From assembly GCF_039871975.1 (NCBI RefSeq), contig NZ_JBDPLL010000001.1: DNA of 64,000 bases. The stretch is one strand, 5' to 3'. This DNA is from Trichormus_B sp936914905. Its GTDB lineage: Bacteria; Cyanobacteriota; Cyanobacteriia; Cyanobacteriales; Nostocaceae. Positions 57,354-64,000 of the stretch are shown here, in pieces; position 1 is the stretch's first letter; each line of letters opens with the position of its first letter. The notes under the pieces are model-generated. The model saw only the letters and a program-made list of their open reading frames with translations. It made no database searches and was not told the origin of the DNA. Made by a program: the position numbers and the translations under genes.

Positions 57354-57773
57354 GTGGTTAAGTTACAACCTAAACAGATTATCGAGATTCTCAAACAAGA
57401 TTTACCGACTTTGTTTAAGCAGGATATTTTTTATGATATCTATTCACAGGATATCTTTTTCCGTGACCCGGTGAATAAGTTTAAGGGTAAGTTTAATTAC
57501 CGGATTATTTTTTGGACTTTACGTTTTCATGGTCAGTTATTTTTTACGGAAATTGCTTTTGATTTACATGATGTGTGTGAGTCGGAGGAGAATAGGATTC
57601 TAGTAACGTGGACTGTGCAGGGTGTTTTGCGAGTTCCCTCGAAAGCACGGTTATTTTTTCATGGATATTCGACTTATAAGTTGAATAATGAGGGTTTGAT
57701 TTATGAACATATTGATACTTGGGATAGGGAAGCGGGGGAGATTTTAAGGCAGTTTTTTAGGAAGGGGGTGTGA
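57354..57773 (+). CDS. DUF2358 protein
   Basis: 139 residues, starting GTG at 57354 (MVKLQPKQIIEILKQDLPTL). The segment YSQDIFFRDPVNKFKGKFNY (about 47-66) and ending WDREAGEILRQFF are the core of DUF2358, a SnoaL/NTF2-like-fold family found in cyanobacteria and plastids. Homologues have no experimentally established role that I know of. No signal peptide or membrane helix is seen, so cytosolic. The start codon is uncertain (no strong Shine-Dalgarno; the next in-frame Met is far inside). Intact. Confidence 0.82.
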   Translation: MVKLQPKQIIEILKQDLPTLFKQDIFYDIYSQDIFFRDPVNKFKGKFNYRIIFWTLRFHGQLFFTEIAFDLHDVCESEENRILVTWTVQGVLRVPSKARLFFHGYSTYKLNNEGLIYEHIDTWDREAGEILRQFFRKGV

Positions 57774-57902
57774 TTTCTTTCGCATTGGTGTTGAAAGTGG
57801 GTGGTGGTTGAACCACGAAGAAGCGTTCGTGTAGCGTCCCGTAGGGATAGAGCGCGAAGGAAGAAGGAAGGAAAAAATAAGGAAGAGTTTTTATTTCTGA
57901 AT
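57774..57902. other. Gap with dispersed GC-rich repeat
   Basis: Contains GCGTTCGTGTAGCGTCCCGT, a dispersed repeat of the Nostocales type, between the DUF2358 gene and the toxin remnant. Confidence 0.45.
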
Positions 57903-58307
57903 TTATTCGCTTTCCCAGTCTTCCAGTTTTAACTCAGGAATACGTGAAAATTCTCTGGTATTGTGTGTAACTAATATTAAATTGTTAGCTAAGGCAATAG
58001 CGGTAATTTGTAGCTCATACGCGCCGACGGGTGTTCCTATAGGAGTCAGTTGAGCGCGAATATTACCAAAAATAGAAGCAGCCTTATGATTAAAAGGTAA
58101 AGAACCATAATGATTAAGAAATGATTCTTATTTTTGCAATGTGCGTTTATAATTATTACTTCGCATTGCACCATAAAAAAGTTCTGCTTTTAGCACAGAA
58201 CATACAGCTATATCTTTAGTTGGTACTGATAAAATCCGATTTTGAACAGATACAGACCAACCATTAACGTAGATTACAGAAACATTAGTATTAAGTAGGT
58301 AGAGCAT
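57903..58307 (-). pseudogene. Broken VapC-type PIN-domain toxin
   Basis: One frame from ATG 58307 has the PIN layout: MLYLLNTNVSVIYVNG (LDTN expected; Asp is Asn), SVPTKDIAVCSVLKAELFYG (conserved Glu), a TAA near 58128, then PIGTPVGAYELQITAIALAN (GxYDLQIAAIA expected; the Asp has become Glu) and LVTHNTREFSRIPELKLEDW (THNxREF). Two of the acidic metal-binding residues are changed and a stop interrupts it. PIN toxins cleave RNA. A matching antitoxin remnant sits immediately upstream. The length would be about 134 residues. Dead module. Confidence 0.8.
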
Positions 58308-58310
58308 TTT

Positions 58311-58528
58311 TTAATCAAACATTCCTTCTATTTTTTCATCTAGGTTATCAAAAATACCTTCATTATCAATGATAATAGGATCATCAGCGCAAATTCCATA
58401 TGCAAATTCCATATAATGATGCGAGTGATGCTTTTTCAGCTGATTATTACTTCTATATGAGCATCTCGTATCTGGGGTAAAGGTATGTGTAATATTCCAT
58501 CATTACCAACGTGAGATTATAGTTTCAT
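58311..58528 (-). pseudogene. Broken antitoxin of the VapBC module
   Basis: Upstream of the toxin on the same strand: MKL, stop, SHVGNDGILHIPLPQIRDA (AbrB/VapB-type N-terminal segment), HIEVIIS, shift, then HYMEFAYGICADDPIIIDNE and GIFDNLDEKIEGMFD at the end. The C-terminal FAYGICADDPI part is typical of cyanobacterial antitoxins paired with PIN toxins. Stop at 58311-58313, 4 bases before the toxin ATG, so one operon. One early stop and one shift. Confidence 0.7.
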
Positions 58529-58709
58529 GCTTTGCAGAATCAGTTTTTTTCCCTATATTCTGATAGTTATGATTTGATTGTAAACAATTTTAGGAATCCT
58601 GTGATATAATACCCAGCTCCCCGACTTCTTTTTTGATGTTGTAAATAAATTATAAATTGATGTCAGAAGTTGGGGAGCGTGTTCGATTCATAATCCTCAC
58701 TATCCTCAC
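58529..58709. other. Gap between VapBC remnant and uvrA end
   Basis: AT-rich; no gene. A hairpin-like CCCAGCTCCCCGACTTC / GAAGTTGGGGAGCG pair (58613-58679) on the minus strand lies close to the uvrA 3' end. Confidence 0.4.
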
Positions 58710-61646
58710 TTAGAAAACTGCCGGATATTGCTTCAACACCTGCCTTAAATATTCCCCAGTATAAGAACGTTGATTTTTCGCCACATCTTCCGGTGTACCT
58801 GCAACAATAATTTCTCCTCCTTTATCTCCTCCTTCTGGTCCCAAATCTATTACCCAATCAGAACAACGAATCACATCTAAATTATGTTCAATGACTAAGA
58901 TCGAATTTCCTTTATCCACCAATCTTTGTAAAACGTCCAACAATTTATGTACGTCGTAAAAAGACAATCCTGTTGTTGGTTCATCTATTAAATAAAGAGT
59001 CTTCCCTGTTGCACGTCGAGATAATTCTGTTGCTAATTTCACCCGTTGCGCTTCTCCACCAGATAAGGTTGTGGCTGGTTGTCCTAACTGCACATAACCT
59101 AAACCCACATCTACTAATGTTTGTAATCTGGTGACAGCTTTGGGAATGTTTTCACAAAATGCTAATGCTTCTTCAACGGTCATATTGAGAACGTCGGAAA
59201 TTGATTTGTCTTTATATTTAACTTGTAATGTTTCCCGGTTGTATCTCGCACCTTTGCAAATTTCACACTGTACATAAACGTCAGGTAAAAAGTTCATTTC
59301 AATGATGTTTACACCTTGTCCGCTACAAGCTTCACATCTTCCACCTTTGACGTTGAAAGAAAATTGTCCCGGTTTGTAACCTCTGGTTTTAGCTTCGATA
59401 GTTTGGGAGAACACATCTCGAATGATATCGAAAACTCCGGTGTAGGTTGCTGGGTTAGAACGGGGAGTTCTACCAATTGGTGATTGGTCGATGACTATGG
59501 CTTTGTCAACGCAGTTTAAACCTTTAATTTCATCAATATCTTTGGGAAAGGGAATTCTTTTTAAAAGATGATGTTGTAATGCTGGATAAAGTAGTTCATT
59601 GATTAAGGTAGATTTTCCTGAACCAGAAACACCGGTGACAGCAACAAGTTTACCTAAAGGAATTTCGACGTCTATATTTCTGAGGTTGTTGCGATGAGCG
59701 TTTCTAATTATTAAGGTTCTGCCATTTCCTTCTCTTCTAGTAACTGGGGTATTAATGACTCGTCTTCCTGATAGGTAAGCACCGGTTAAAGAAGCTTCTG
59801 CATTTAATAAATTTTTTAAATTTCCCTGAGCAATAATATTTCCGCCATGAATTCCTGCACCAGGACCAATATCTACTATATAATTAGCTGCACGTATGGT
59901 TTCTTCGTCATGTTCGACGACTATTAATGTATTTCCTAAGTCGCGTAATTTGGTTAAGGTTTTCAATAAACGTCCGTTATCTCTTTGATGCAAACCGATG
60001 CTTGGTTCGTCTAAAACGTAGAGAACTCCTGTTAATCCAGAACCAATTTGTGTTGCTAATCGAATTCTTTGGGCTTCTCCACCTGATAATGTCATGGCGG
60101 GACGATCTAAGGTAAGATAATCCAAACCGACATCTAATAAAAATTGCAATCTGGCTTTAATTTCTTTGAGAACTAAATCGCCAATTTGTGTTTGTCGTGG
60201 TGTCAATTTTAATCCGTCTATTCTTTCTCGACATTCGCGGATGGAGACGCTGGTTAAATCTAAAATTCCATATTGTCCTAATTTCACGGCTAAGGCTTCG
60301 GGTTTTAGCCGCTTTCCTCCACAAACTTCACAAGGTTGATCGATTAAATATTCTTCTAGTTTCTGTTTAACTAATTCTGTGCCCCCTTCATATTGTCTTT
60401 GTAAGATGGGAACTACTCCTTTAAAGGCTTGTTTTTTCCCTTCTGCGGGTTTTTCTTCTCCATATAAAATTATCTGCTGCTGTTCTGCTGTCAATTTGCT
60501 CCACTGGGTCTGTAATTCAAATGCATAGGTTTGTCCCAAAGTATACAGTAATTCTAAGTAGTAGGAATTTTCTTTTTCTGACCAAGGTGCGATCGCAGCA
60601 TACATGGGCGAATCTTGGTTAGGTATGACCAGTTCTGGAGAAAATCTTTTTAAAGTGCCAATGCCATGACAATGGGAACAAGCACCATAGGGAGAATTAA
60701 AAGAAAACAAACGTGGTGATAATTCTTCCATAATTGCACCATGTTCTGGACAAGCAAAGTTTTCTGAAAATACCATTTCTGATGCTAATTCTTGTGCGGA
60801 AATATCTTGATTTTCTGCCCCAGTTGATATATAGTTACTATCTGACCGCTCTAGGGTTACTTGATTAGATGTATAATTCAAGACTTCGATTATAGAAATA
60901 CCGTTGGATTGCTTAAGGCAGGTGGTGAGAGAATCAACTAAACGCTCTTGAATACCCTCTTTTTTAAGTAACCTATCAATAACCAGTTCTATATTATGTG
61001 TAATATTTTTATCTAACTCGATGAAGTCAGACAGTTCTAAAACCTCTCCATTGACCTTAATCCTGACAAATCCTTGTGCGGCTAAACTAGATAATAATTT
61101 GCGGTGAGTTCCCTTTTTCCCCCGGACGACAGGTGCCAGAATTTGGAAACGGCTGCGGTCTGGAAGTTCCATGATGCGATCGCACATCTCGTCAATGGTT
61201 TGGGGAGAAATACAGCGATCGCATTTAGGACAATGGGGTTCACCAGCACGACCATATAACAACCGTAGATAATCATAAATTTCCGTTACCGTTCCCACCG
61301 TTGAACGAGGATTATGGGAAGTTGATTTTTGATCAATGGAAATCGCGGGACTTAAACCTTCAATCGCTTCCACATCAGGTTTATCCAACTGTCCCAAAAA
61401 TTGCCGAGCATAGGCGCTGAGAGATTCCACATAACGCCGCTGACCTTCTGCAAATATGGTATCAAACGCCAAAGACGACTTACCAGAACCAGAAACTCCG
61501 GTGAAGACAATCAAGCGATCGCGAGGTAGTTCTAAATCAATATTTTTCAGATTATGCTGCCTAGCACCCCGAATGCGAATAGTATTCTGGCTGTTGTCGG
61601 GGTAAGGAAGACGATCATTTAAAGATGTTGCTAGGTGTTCTGACAT
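58710..61646 (-). CDS. uvrA: Excinuclease ABC subunit A
   Basis: A 978-residue damage-recognition ATPase. First Walker A GVSGSGKSSLAFDTIF (about 50-65), zinc finger CPKCDRCISPQ region (about 140), UvrB-interacting and insertion domains, second zinc group CPEHG..CSHCHGIG (about 298-323), ABC signatures LSGGEAQRIRLAT (about 510) and LSGGEAQRVKLATEL (about 860), second Walker A GVSGSGKSTLINELLYP (about 680), and the CEACSGQGVNIIEMNF/CEICKG zinc finger that reads damage. Normal length and complete. It forms UvrA2B and hands lesions to UvrB/C; it is one of the two repair genes of the window, with pcrA. Confidence 0.97.
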   Translation of the reverse strand: MSEHLATSLNDRLPYPDNSQNTIRIRGARQHNLKNIDLELPRDRLIVFTGVSGSGKSSLAFDTIFAEGQRRYVESLSAYARQFLGQLDKPDVEAIEGLSPAISIDQKSTSHNPRSTVGTVTEIYDYLRLLYGRAGEPHCPKCDRCISPQTIDEMCDRIMELPDRSRFQILAPVVRGKKGTHRKLLSSLAAQGFVRIKVNGEVLELSDFIELDKNITHNIELVIDRLLKKEGIQERLVDSLTTCLKQSNGISIIEVLNYTSNQVTLERSDSNYISTGAENQDISAQELASEMVFSENFACPEHGAIMEELSPRLFSFNSPYGACSHCHGIGTLKRFSPELVIPNQDSPMYAAIAPWSEKENSYYLELLYTLGQTYAFELQTQWSKLTAEQQQIILYGEEKPAEGKKQAFKGVVPILQRQYEGGTELVKQKLEEYLIDQPCEVCGGKRLKPEALAVKLGQYGILDLTSVSIRECRERIDGLKLTPRQTQIGDLVLKEIKARLQFLLDVGLDYLTLDRPAMTLSGGEAQRIRLATQIGSGLTGVLYVLDEPSIGLHQRDNGRLLKTLTKLRDLGNTLIVVEHDEETIRAANYIVDIGPGAGIHGGNIIAQGNLKNLLNAEASLTGAYLSGRRVINTPVTRREGNGRTLIIRNAHRNNLRNIDVEIPLGKLVAVTGVSGSGKSTLINELLYPALQHHLLKRIPFPKDIDEIKGLNCVDKAIVIDQSPIGRTPRSNPATYTGVFDIIRDVFSQTIEAKTRGYKPGQFSFNVKGGRCEACSGQGVNIIEMNFLPDVYVQCEICKGARYNRETLQVKYKDKSISDVLNMTVEEALAFCENIPKAVTRLQTLVDVGLGYVQLGQPATTLSGGEAQRVKLATELSRRATGKTLYLIDEPTTGLSFYDVHKLLDVLQRLVDKGNSILVIEHNLDVIRCSDWVIDLGPEGGDKGGEIIVAGTPEDVAKNQRSYTGEYLRQVLKQYPAVF

Positions 61647-61783
61647 ATTGACAGGCTAGGAGAAAGTTGCACTGTAAAACAGTTCTTAATAATACTATTT
61701 TTATTCAAGATATGCTAGGAGACAGGCAAGATCATCTATTAACTTGAACATATTAATACTAAAATCTTGCTGAGGATAGAATT

Positions 61784-62543
61784 ATGGTTTTGCAAATCTC
61801 AGCCCCAAGCCAGCCAGAAGTCATTTACCCAGATTGCGACGGACAACCAGTGGCAAACAATACTATTCAACTTCCCTTGTTAGTAGAAATTCAGCAAAAC
61901 TTAGATTATCTTCTTGCTGATGACCCAAATGTATTTGTTGCTGGAGATTTATTTTGGTATCTACTGGAAGGAAAAAACACCATTGTCACTGCACCTGATG
62001 TATTTAGTGGTCTTAGGTAGAGCAAAAAAAGATAGACTTTCCTATCTACAATGGCAAGAAAATGATATTCCACCTCAAGTAGTATTTGAAATTCTTTCTC
62101 CCAGCAATACAACATCGGAAATTGATAAAAAATTACTTCTCTATGATCGTTATGGAGTGGAATAATACTATATATAATATGATGCTGAAAAACATCATCT
62201 CCAAGGTTGGTTACGAGGTGAAGATGATTTGGATTTCACTTCTGAAATAACAGACTTTGTGAGTCCGCGTTTGAAAATTCGGTTTCTATTAGGTGAGGAG
62301 ACTTTACAGATTTATCATCCTGATGGTAGACCATTTTTAACTTACGCATAAATTGCTCAACAGGTAGATAAAGAAAAACAACGGGCTGAACAAGCAGAAA
62401 AAGCTAGGAAAGATGCCATACCCAAATTATTACAAGTGGGTTTGAGTGTGGAACAAATAGCCGAAGCTTTGGTTTTATTAGTTGAGGAAGTACAAGCAAC
62501 TATTGCAAAATCGACCAAAGATAAGATAAAGACAGTGGGTTAA
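61784..62543 (+). pseudogene. Broken Uma2-family (DUF820) putative nuclease
   Basis: First frame: MVLQISAPSQPEVIYPDCDG, TIQLPLLVEIQQNLDYLLAD, DPNVFVAGDLFWYLLEG, TIVTAPDVF; a one-base shift near 62010 then gives VLGRAKKDRLSYLQWQENDI and PPQVVFEILSPSNTTSEIDK, stops near 62163-62173, then LQGWLRGEDDLDFTSEITDF, PRLKIRFLLGEETLQIYHPD, a stop at 62349 and a coiled tail. The APDV...EILSPS...K pattern is the PD-(D/E)XK-like core of Uma2, a family very abundant in cyanobacteria with no clear biological role. Frame is otherwise preserved to 62543. Confidence 0.8.
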
Positions 62544-62666
62544 AAACGTAAGAATTCAGCAGTCAGGAGTCAGAATGTTCGAGAAATTAGTTAATTATCA
62601 AATTAGGTATTTTTGGCGTTAGCCTGAAAAAGCTGACTGCTGATATCTGAGTACTTACTTAAAAAC

Positions 62667-63737
62667 TTAACGCATTTTAGGAATATTATCTGTGATATTT
62701 AGCTTAAATTGAGCATTGGAATCAATAGCATTACCAGGTCGATACACCATCAAATTAGTTCCTAGTGTAGCTAATACTCCCAGAGTAGCTAACCCTAGCA
62801 TAGCTATAGTTTCTTTATGATGTATTGCTGAAACTAAATCATCTACTTTTTTTCCTGAAGTAAGCACAGGAATTGGCTTGAGTTCCTTTAAAGCATCCGC
62901 AGCATTAGTATAGCGTTGTTTCTGGTTAGGTTCTACCATTTTTCTTAACCATAACCGAAAACTTAGACTGAGATGAGGAAGTAATTTCTGAAAATTGAAG
63001 CGATAGTTATCATCCATTAATTTACCGATATCTTTAGCATGGGTATTAGTTAGTAAGCAAATTAATGTTGCACCTAAACTATATAAATCTGAAGCTTCTG
63101 TTAACCCATGACCAAATTGTTCTTCTGGTGGTATAAATCCAGGAGTACCTGCTACAAAGATACTCAAATCTACTTTGGTATCTTGGACTTTTGCTAAACC
63201 AAAATCAACAAGATAAACGTTTAATTTTTCATCTACTAAAATATTTTCTGGTTTAATATCTCGGTGAATAATCGGAGGCGTATGTTTTTGTAGATAAACC
63301 AAAATATCTAAAATCGAAAAAGCAATTTGTTTAACTTCCTCAGGATGAAAGCAGCGTTTTGAACCTAAAGATGGGGCTTTTTTGTATTCCTGGATGAGAT
63401 AGAAAAAACCAGATGTTTCAAAAGAATCTAGATAACGAGGGATGTGGGGATGATCCAATAGTTGCAAAAGTTGAATTTCCCTTTCATAGGCTTTCACACC
63501 AGACCAGTCAGCCGTTATATCCGCAAAACAAAATTCTTTAATTACTACTTTTTGCTGAGAGTTGATGTGATTAGCTAAATAAATAATGCGTCCTCCTTCT
63601 GAGTTGCGTCCTAACTCTTTAATGACTTGATAGCCAACTGCCGAAAAATCTGGATAATGATTGTATGAATTAGTCCTTTCATCTCCATGATCTACATTGA
63701 ATTCTATCATAGATACACATAATTCAGGTATTGTCAA
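62667..63737 (-). CDS. Ser/Thr protein kinase with C-terminal membrane helix
   Basis: A 356-residue Hanks-type kinase. Glycine-rich loop ELGRNSEGGRIIYLAN (about 39-54, altered), ATP Lys in VVIKEFCF (about 68), HRDIKPENILV catalytic loop (about 164), DFGLAKVQDT (about 182), GTPGFIPPEEQFGHGL activation segment. Residues about 318-337 are a membrane helix (MLGLATLGVLATLGTNLMV) with a short tail outside. It is the only one of three PknB-like kinases here that is intact. Target unknown. Start may be the Met at 63710 since the first 9 residues are not kinase-like. Divergent from the right-end MITE. Confidence 0.88.
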   Translation of the reverse strand: MTIPELCVSMIEFNVDHGDERTNSYNHYPDFSAVGYQVIKELGRNSEGGRIIYLANHINSQQKVVIKEFCFADITADWSGVKAYEREIQLLQLLDHPHIPRYLDSFETSGFFYLIQEYKKAPSLGSKRCFHPEEVKQIAFSILDILVYLQKHTPPIIHRDIKPENILVDEKLNVYLVDFGLAKVQDTKVDLSIFVAGTPGFIPPEEQFGHGLTEASDLYSLGATLICLLTNTHAKDIGKLMDDNYRFNFQKLLPHLSLSFRLWLRKMVEPNQKQRYTNAADALKELKPIPVLTSGKKVDDLVSAIHHKETIAMLGLATLGVLATLGTNLMVYRPGNAIDSNAQFKLNITDNIPKMR

Positions 63738-63754
63738 GACAAAATTCAGGAAAA

Positions 63755-63886
63755 ATAAGTAGGTGGGCGGAAAAATTTATAACTATGTCATAGCGAATGC
63801 AGCAAAGGGGAATCAGGCAATCCCAAGGGTTTCAAGTAATTCACATTTTGTTACATAGTTATGTTTCTTTGTGTCTACCTACTTAT
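63755..63886. mobile_element. 132-bp MITE-like element with ~34-bp imperfect terminal inverted repeats
   Basis: Left end ATAAGTAGGTGGGCGGAAAA runs to ATAACTATGT (63788); the right end, read on the other strand from 63886, is ATAAGTAGGTAGACACAAAG running to ATAACTATGT. Outer ten and inner ten bases are identical, the middle differs. No coding capacity. Looks like a non-autonomous element of a transposon whose ends I recall as common in Nostocales. Confidence 0.7.
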
Positions 63887-63913
63887 CTTCTCTAGAAGAG
63901 AAGATAAGTAGGT
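63877..63913. repeat. Perfect 37-bp palindrome (17-bp arms) overlapping the MITE end
   Basis: ACCTACTTATCTTCTCT, AGA, AGAGAAGATAAGTAGGT. Its left arm contains the right end of the MITE-like element. Confidence 0.95.
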
Positions 63914-63967
63914 AATGGGTAATGTTTTTCTCTAATTATCAATTACCAATTACCAATTACCAATTCC
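63914..63967. repeat. Short tandem repeat AATTACC
   Basis: CAATTAC heptamers repeated four times (63939-63966), preceded by TAATGGG/TAATG units; an STRR tract. Confidence 0.8.
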
Positions 63968-64000
63968 AGATGGTCTTTCTGTTTTACCCTACCGACTCCA

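Overview
The window looks like a filamentous, heterocyst-type (Nostocales) cyanobacterium. Reasons: AT-rich DNA with many HIP1 octamers (GCGATCGC, e.g. near 4974, 15798, 17156, 21740, 27424, 30820, 35993, 47428, 50530, 60590, 61175, 61513); heptamer short tandem repeats (STRR) between genes; a thylakoid-type petH with its phycobilisome linker domain; prk, class II fba, an HLIP, a CAAD-domain protein and an NdbB-type NAD(P)H dehydrogenase. About a third of the recognisable genes are broken by stops or frameshifts, and IS66, IS5-like, ISAzo13-like and IS605-type remnants are present. That pattern resembles the decaying genome of the Azolla cyanobiont ('Nostoc azollae') or a close relative; this assignment is inference. 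A run of 100 N (40464-40563) shows that the sequence is a scaffold.

Layout. 1-10 kb: broken permease, HLIP, a large intact repeat-containing membrane protein, broken rhomboid protease, and two broken Ser/Thr kinases with TPR-type C-termini. 10-18 kb: intact DUF697 GTPase, broken sensor kinase, small DUF937-like protein with a frameshifted tail, intact type 2 IPP isomerase and SppA. 18-25 kb: two decayed IS66-type copies in inverted, outward orientation flank an IS5-like fragment, a broken pentapeptide protein, an intact nitrilase-family amidase and the Calvin-cycle aldolase. 25-34 kb: HAD hydrolase, NdbB, GNAT, ChaB and a cysteine desulfurase are intact; crystallin-J1-like, DUF1345, phospholipase-D-like, a small membrane protein and a GH57 gene are broken; an IS605-type right end follows. 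34-40 kb: intact permease / TIGR03943 / Ig-like beta-propeller cluster and a coiled-coil protein. 40-44 kb: assembly gap, transposase debris, a Pro/Thr-rich membrane protein and a broken phosphoesterase. 44-64 kb: mostly housekeeping and photosynthesis genes (pcrA, sensor kinase, CAAD, hom, petH, prk, metK, uvrA, Ser/Thr kinase) with a dead VapBC module and a dead Uma2 gene.

How it fits together: petH (NADPH from photosystem I), prk and fba (Calvin cycle), ndbB (quinone reduction) and the HLIP serve photosynthesis; fni, metK, hom and the cysteine desulfurase are core metabolism; uvrA and pcrA are repair. These are intact, while signalling kinases, a protease, transport, starch-type hydrolase and toxin-antitoxin genes are decayed, as expected for a protected host-bound life.

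The most notable observation is the way genes die. At many places a 4-28 bp segment is exactly duplicated in tandem. In one kinase gene (7842-9518), removing one 4-bp and one 14-bp duplicate restores a single reading frame, so the mutational path can be read directly. No CRISPR array, tRNA or rRNA gene was seen.
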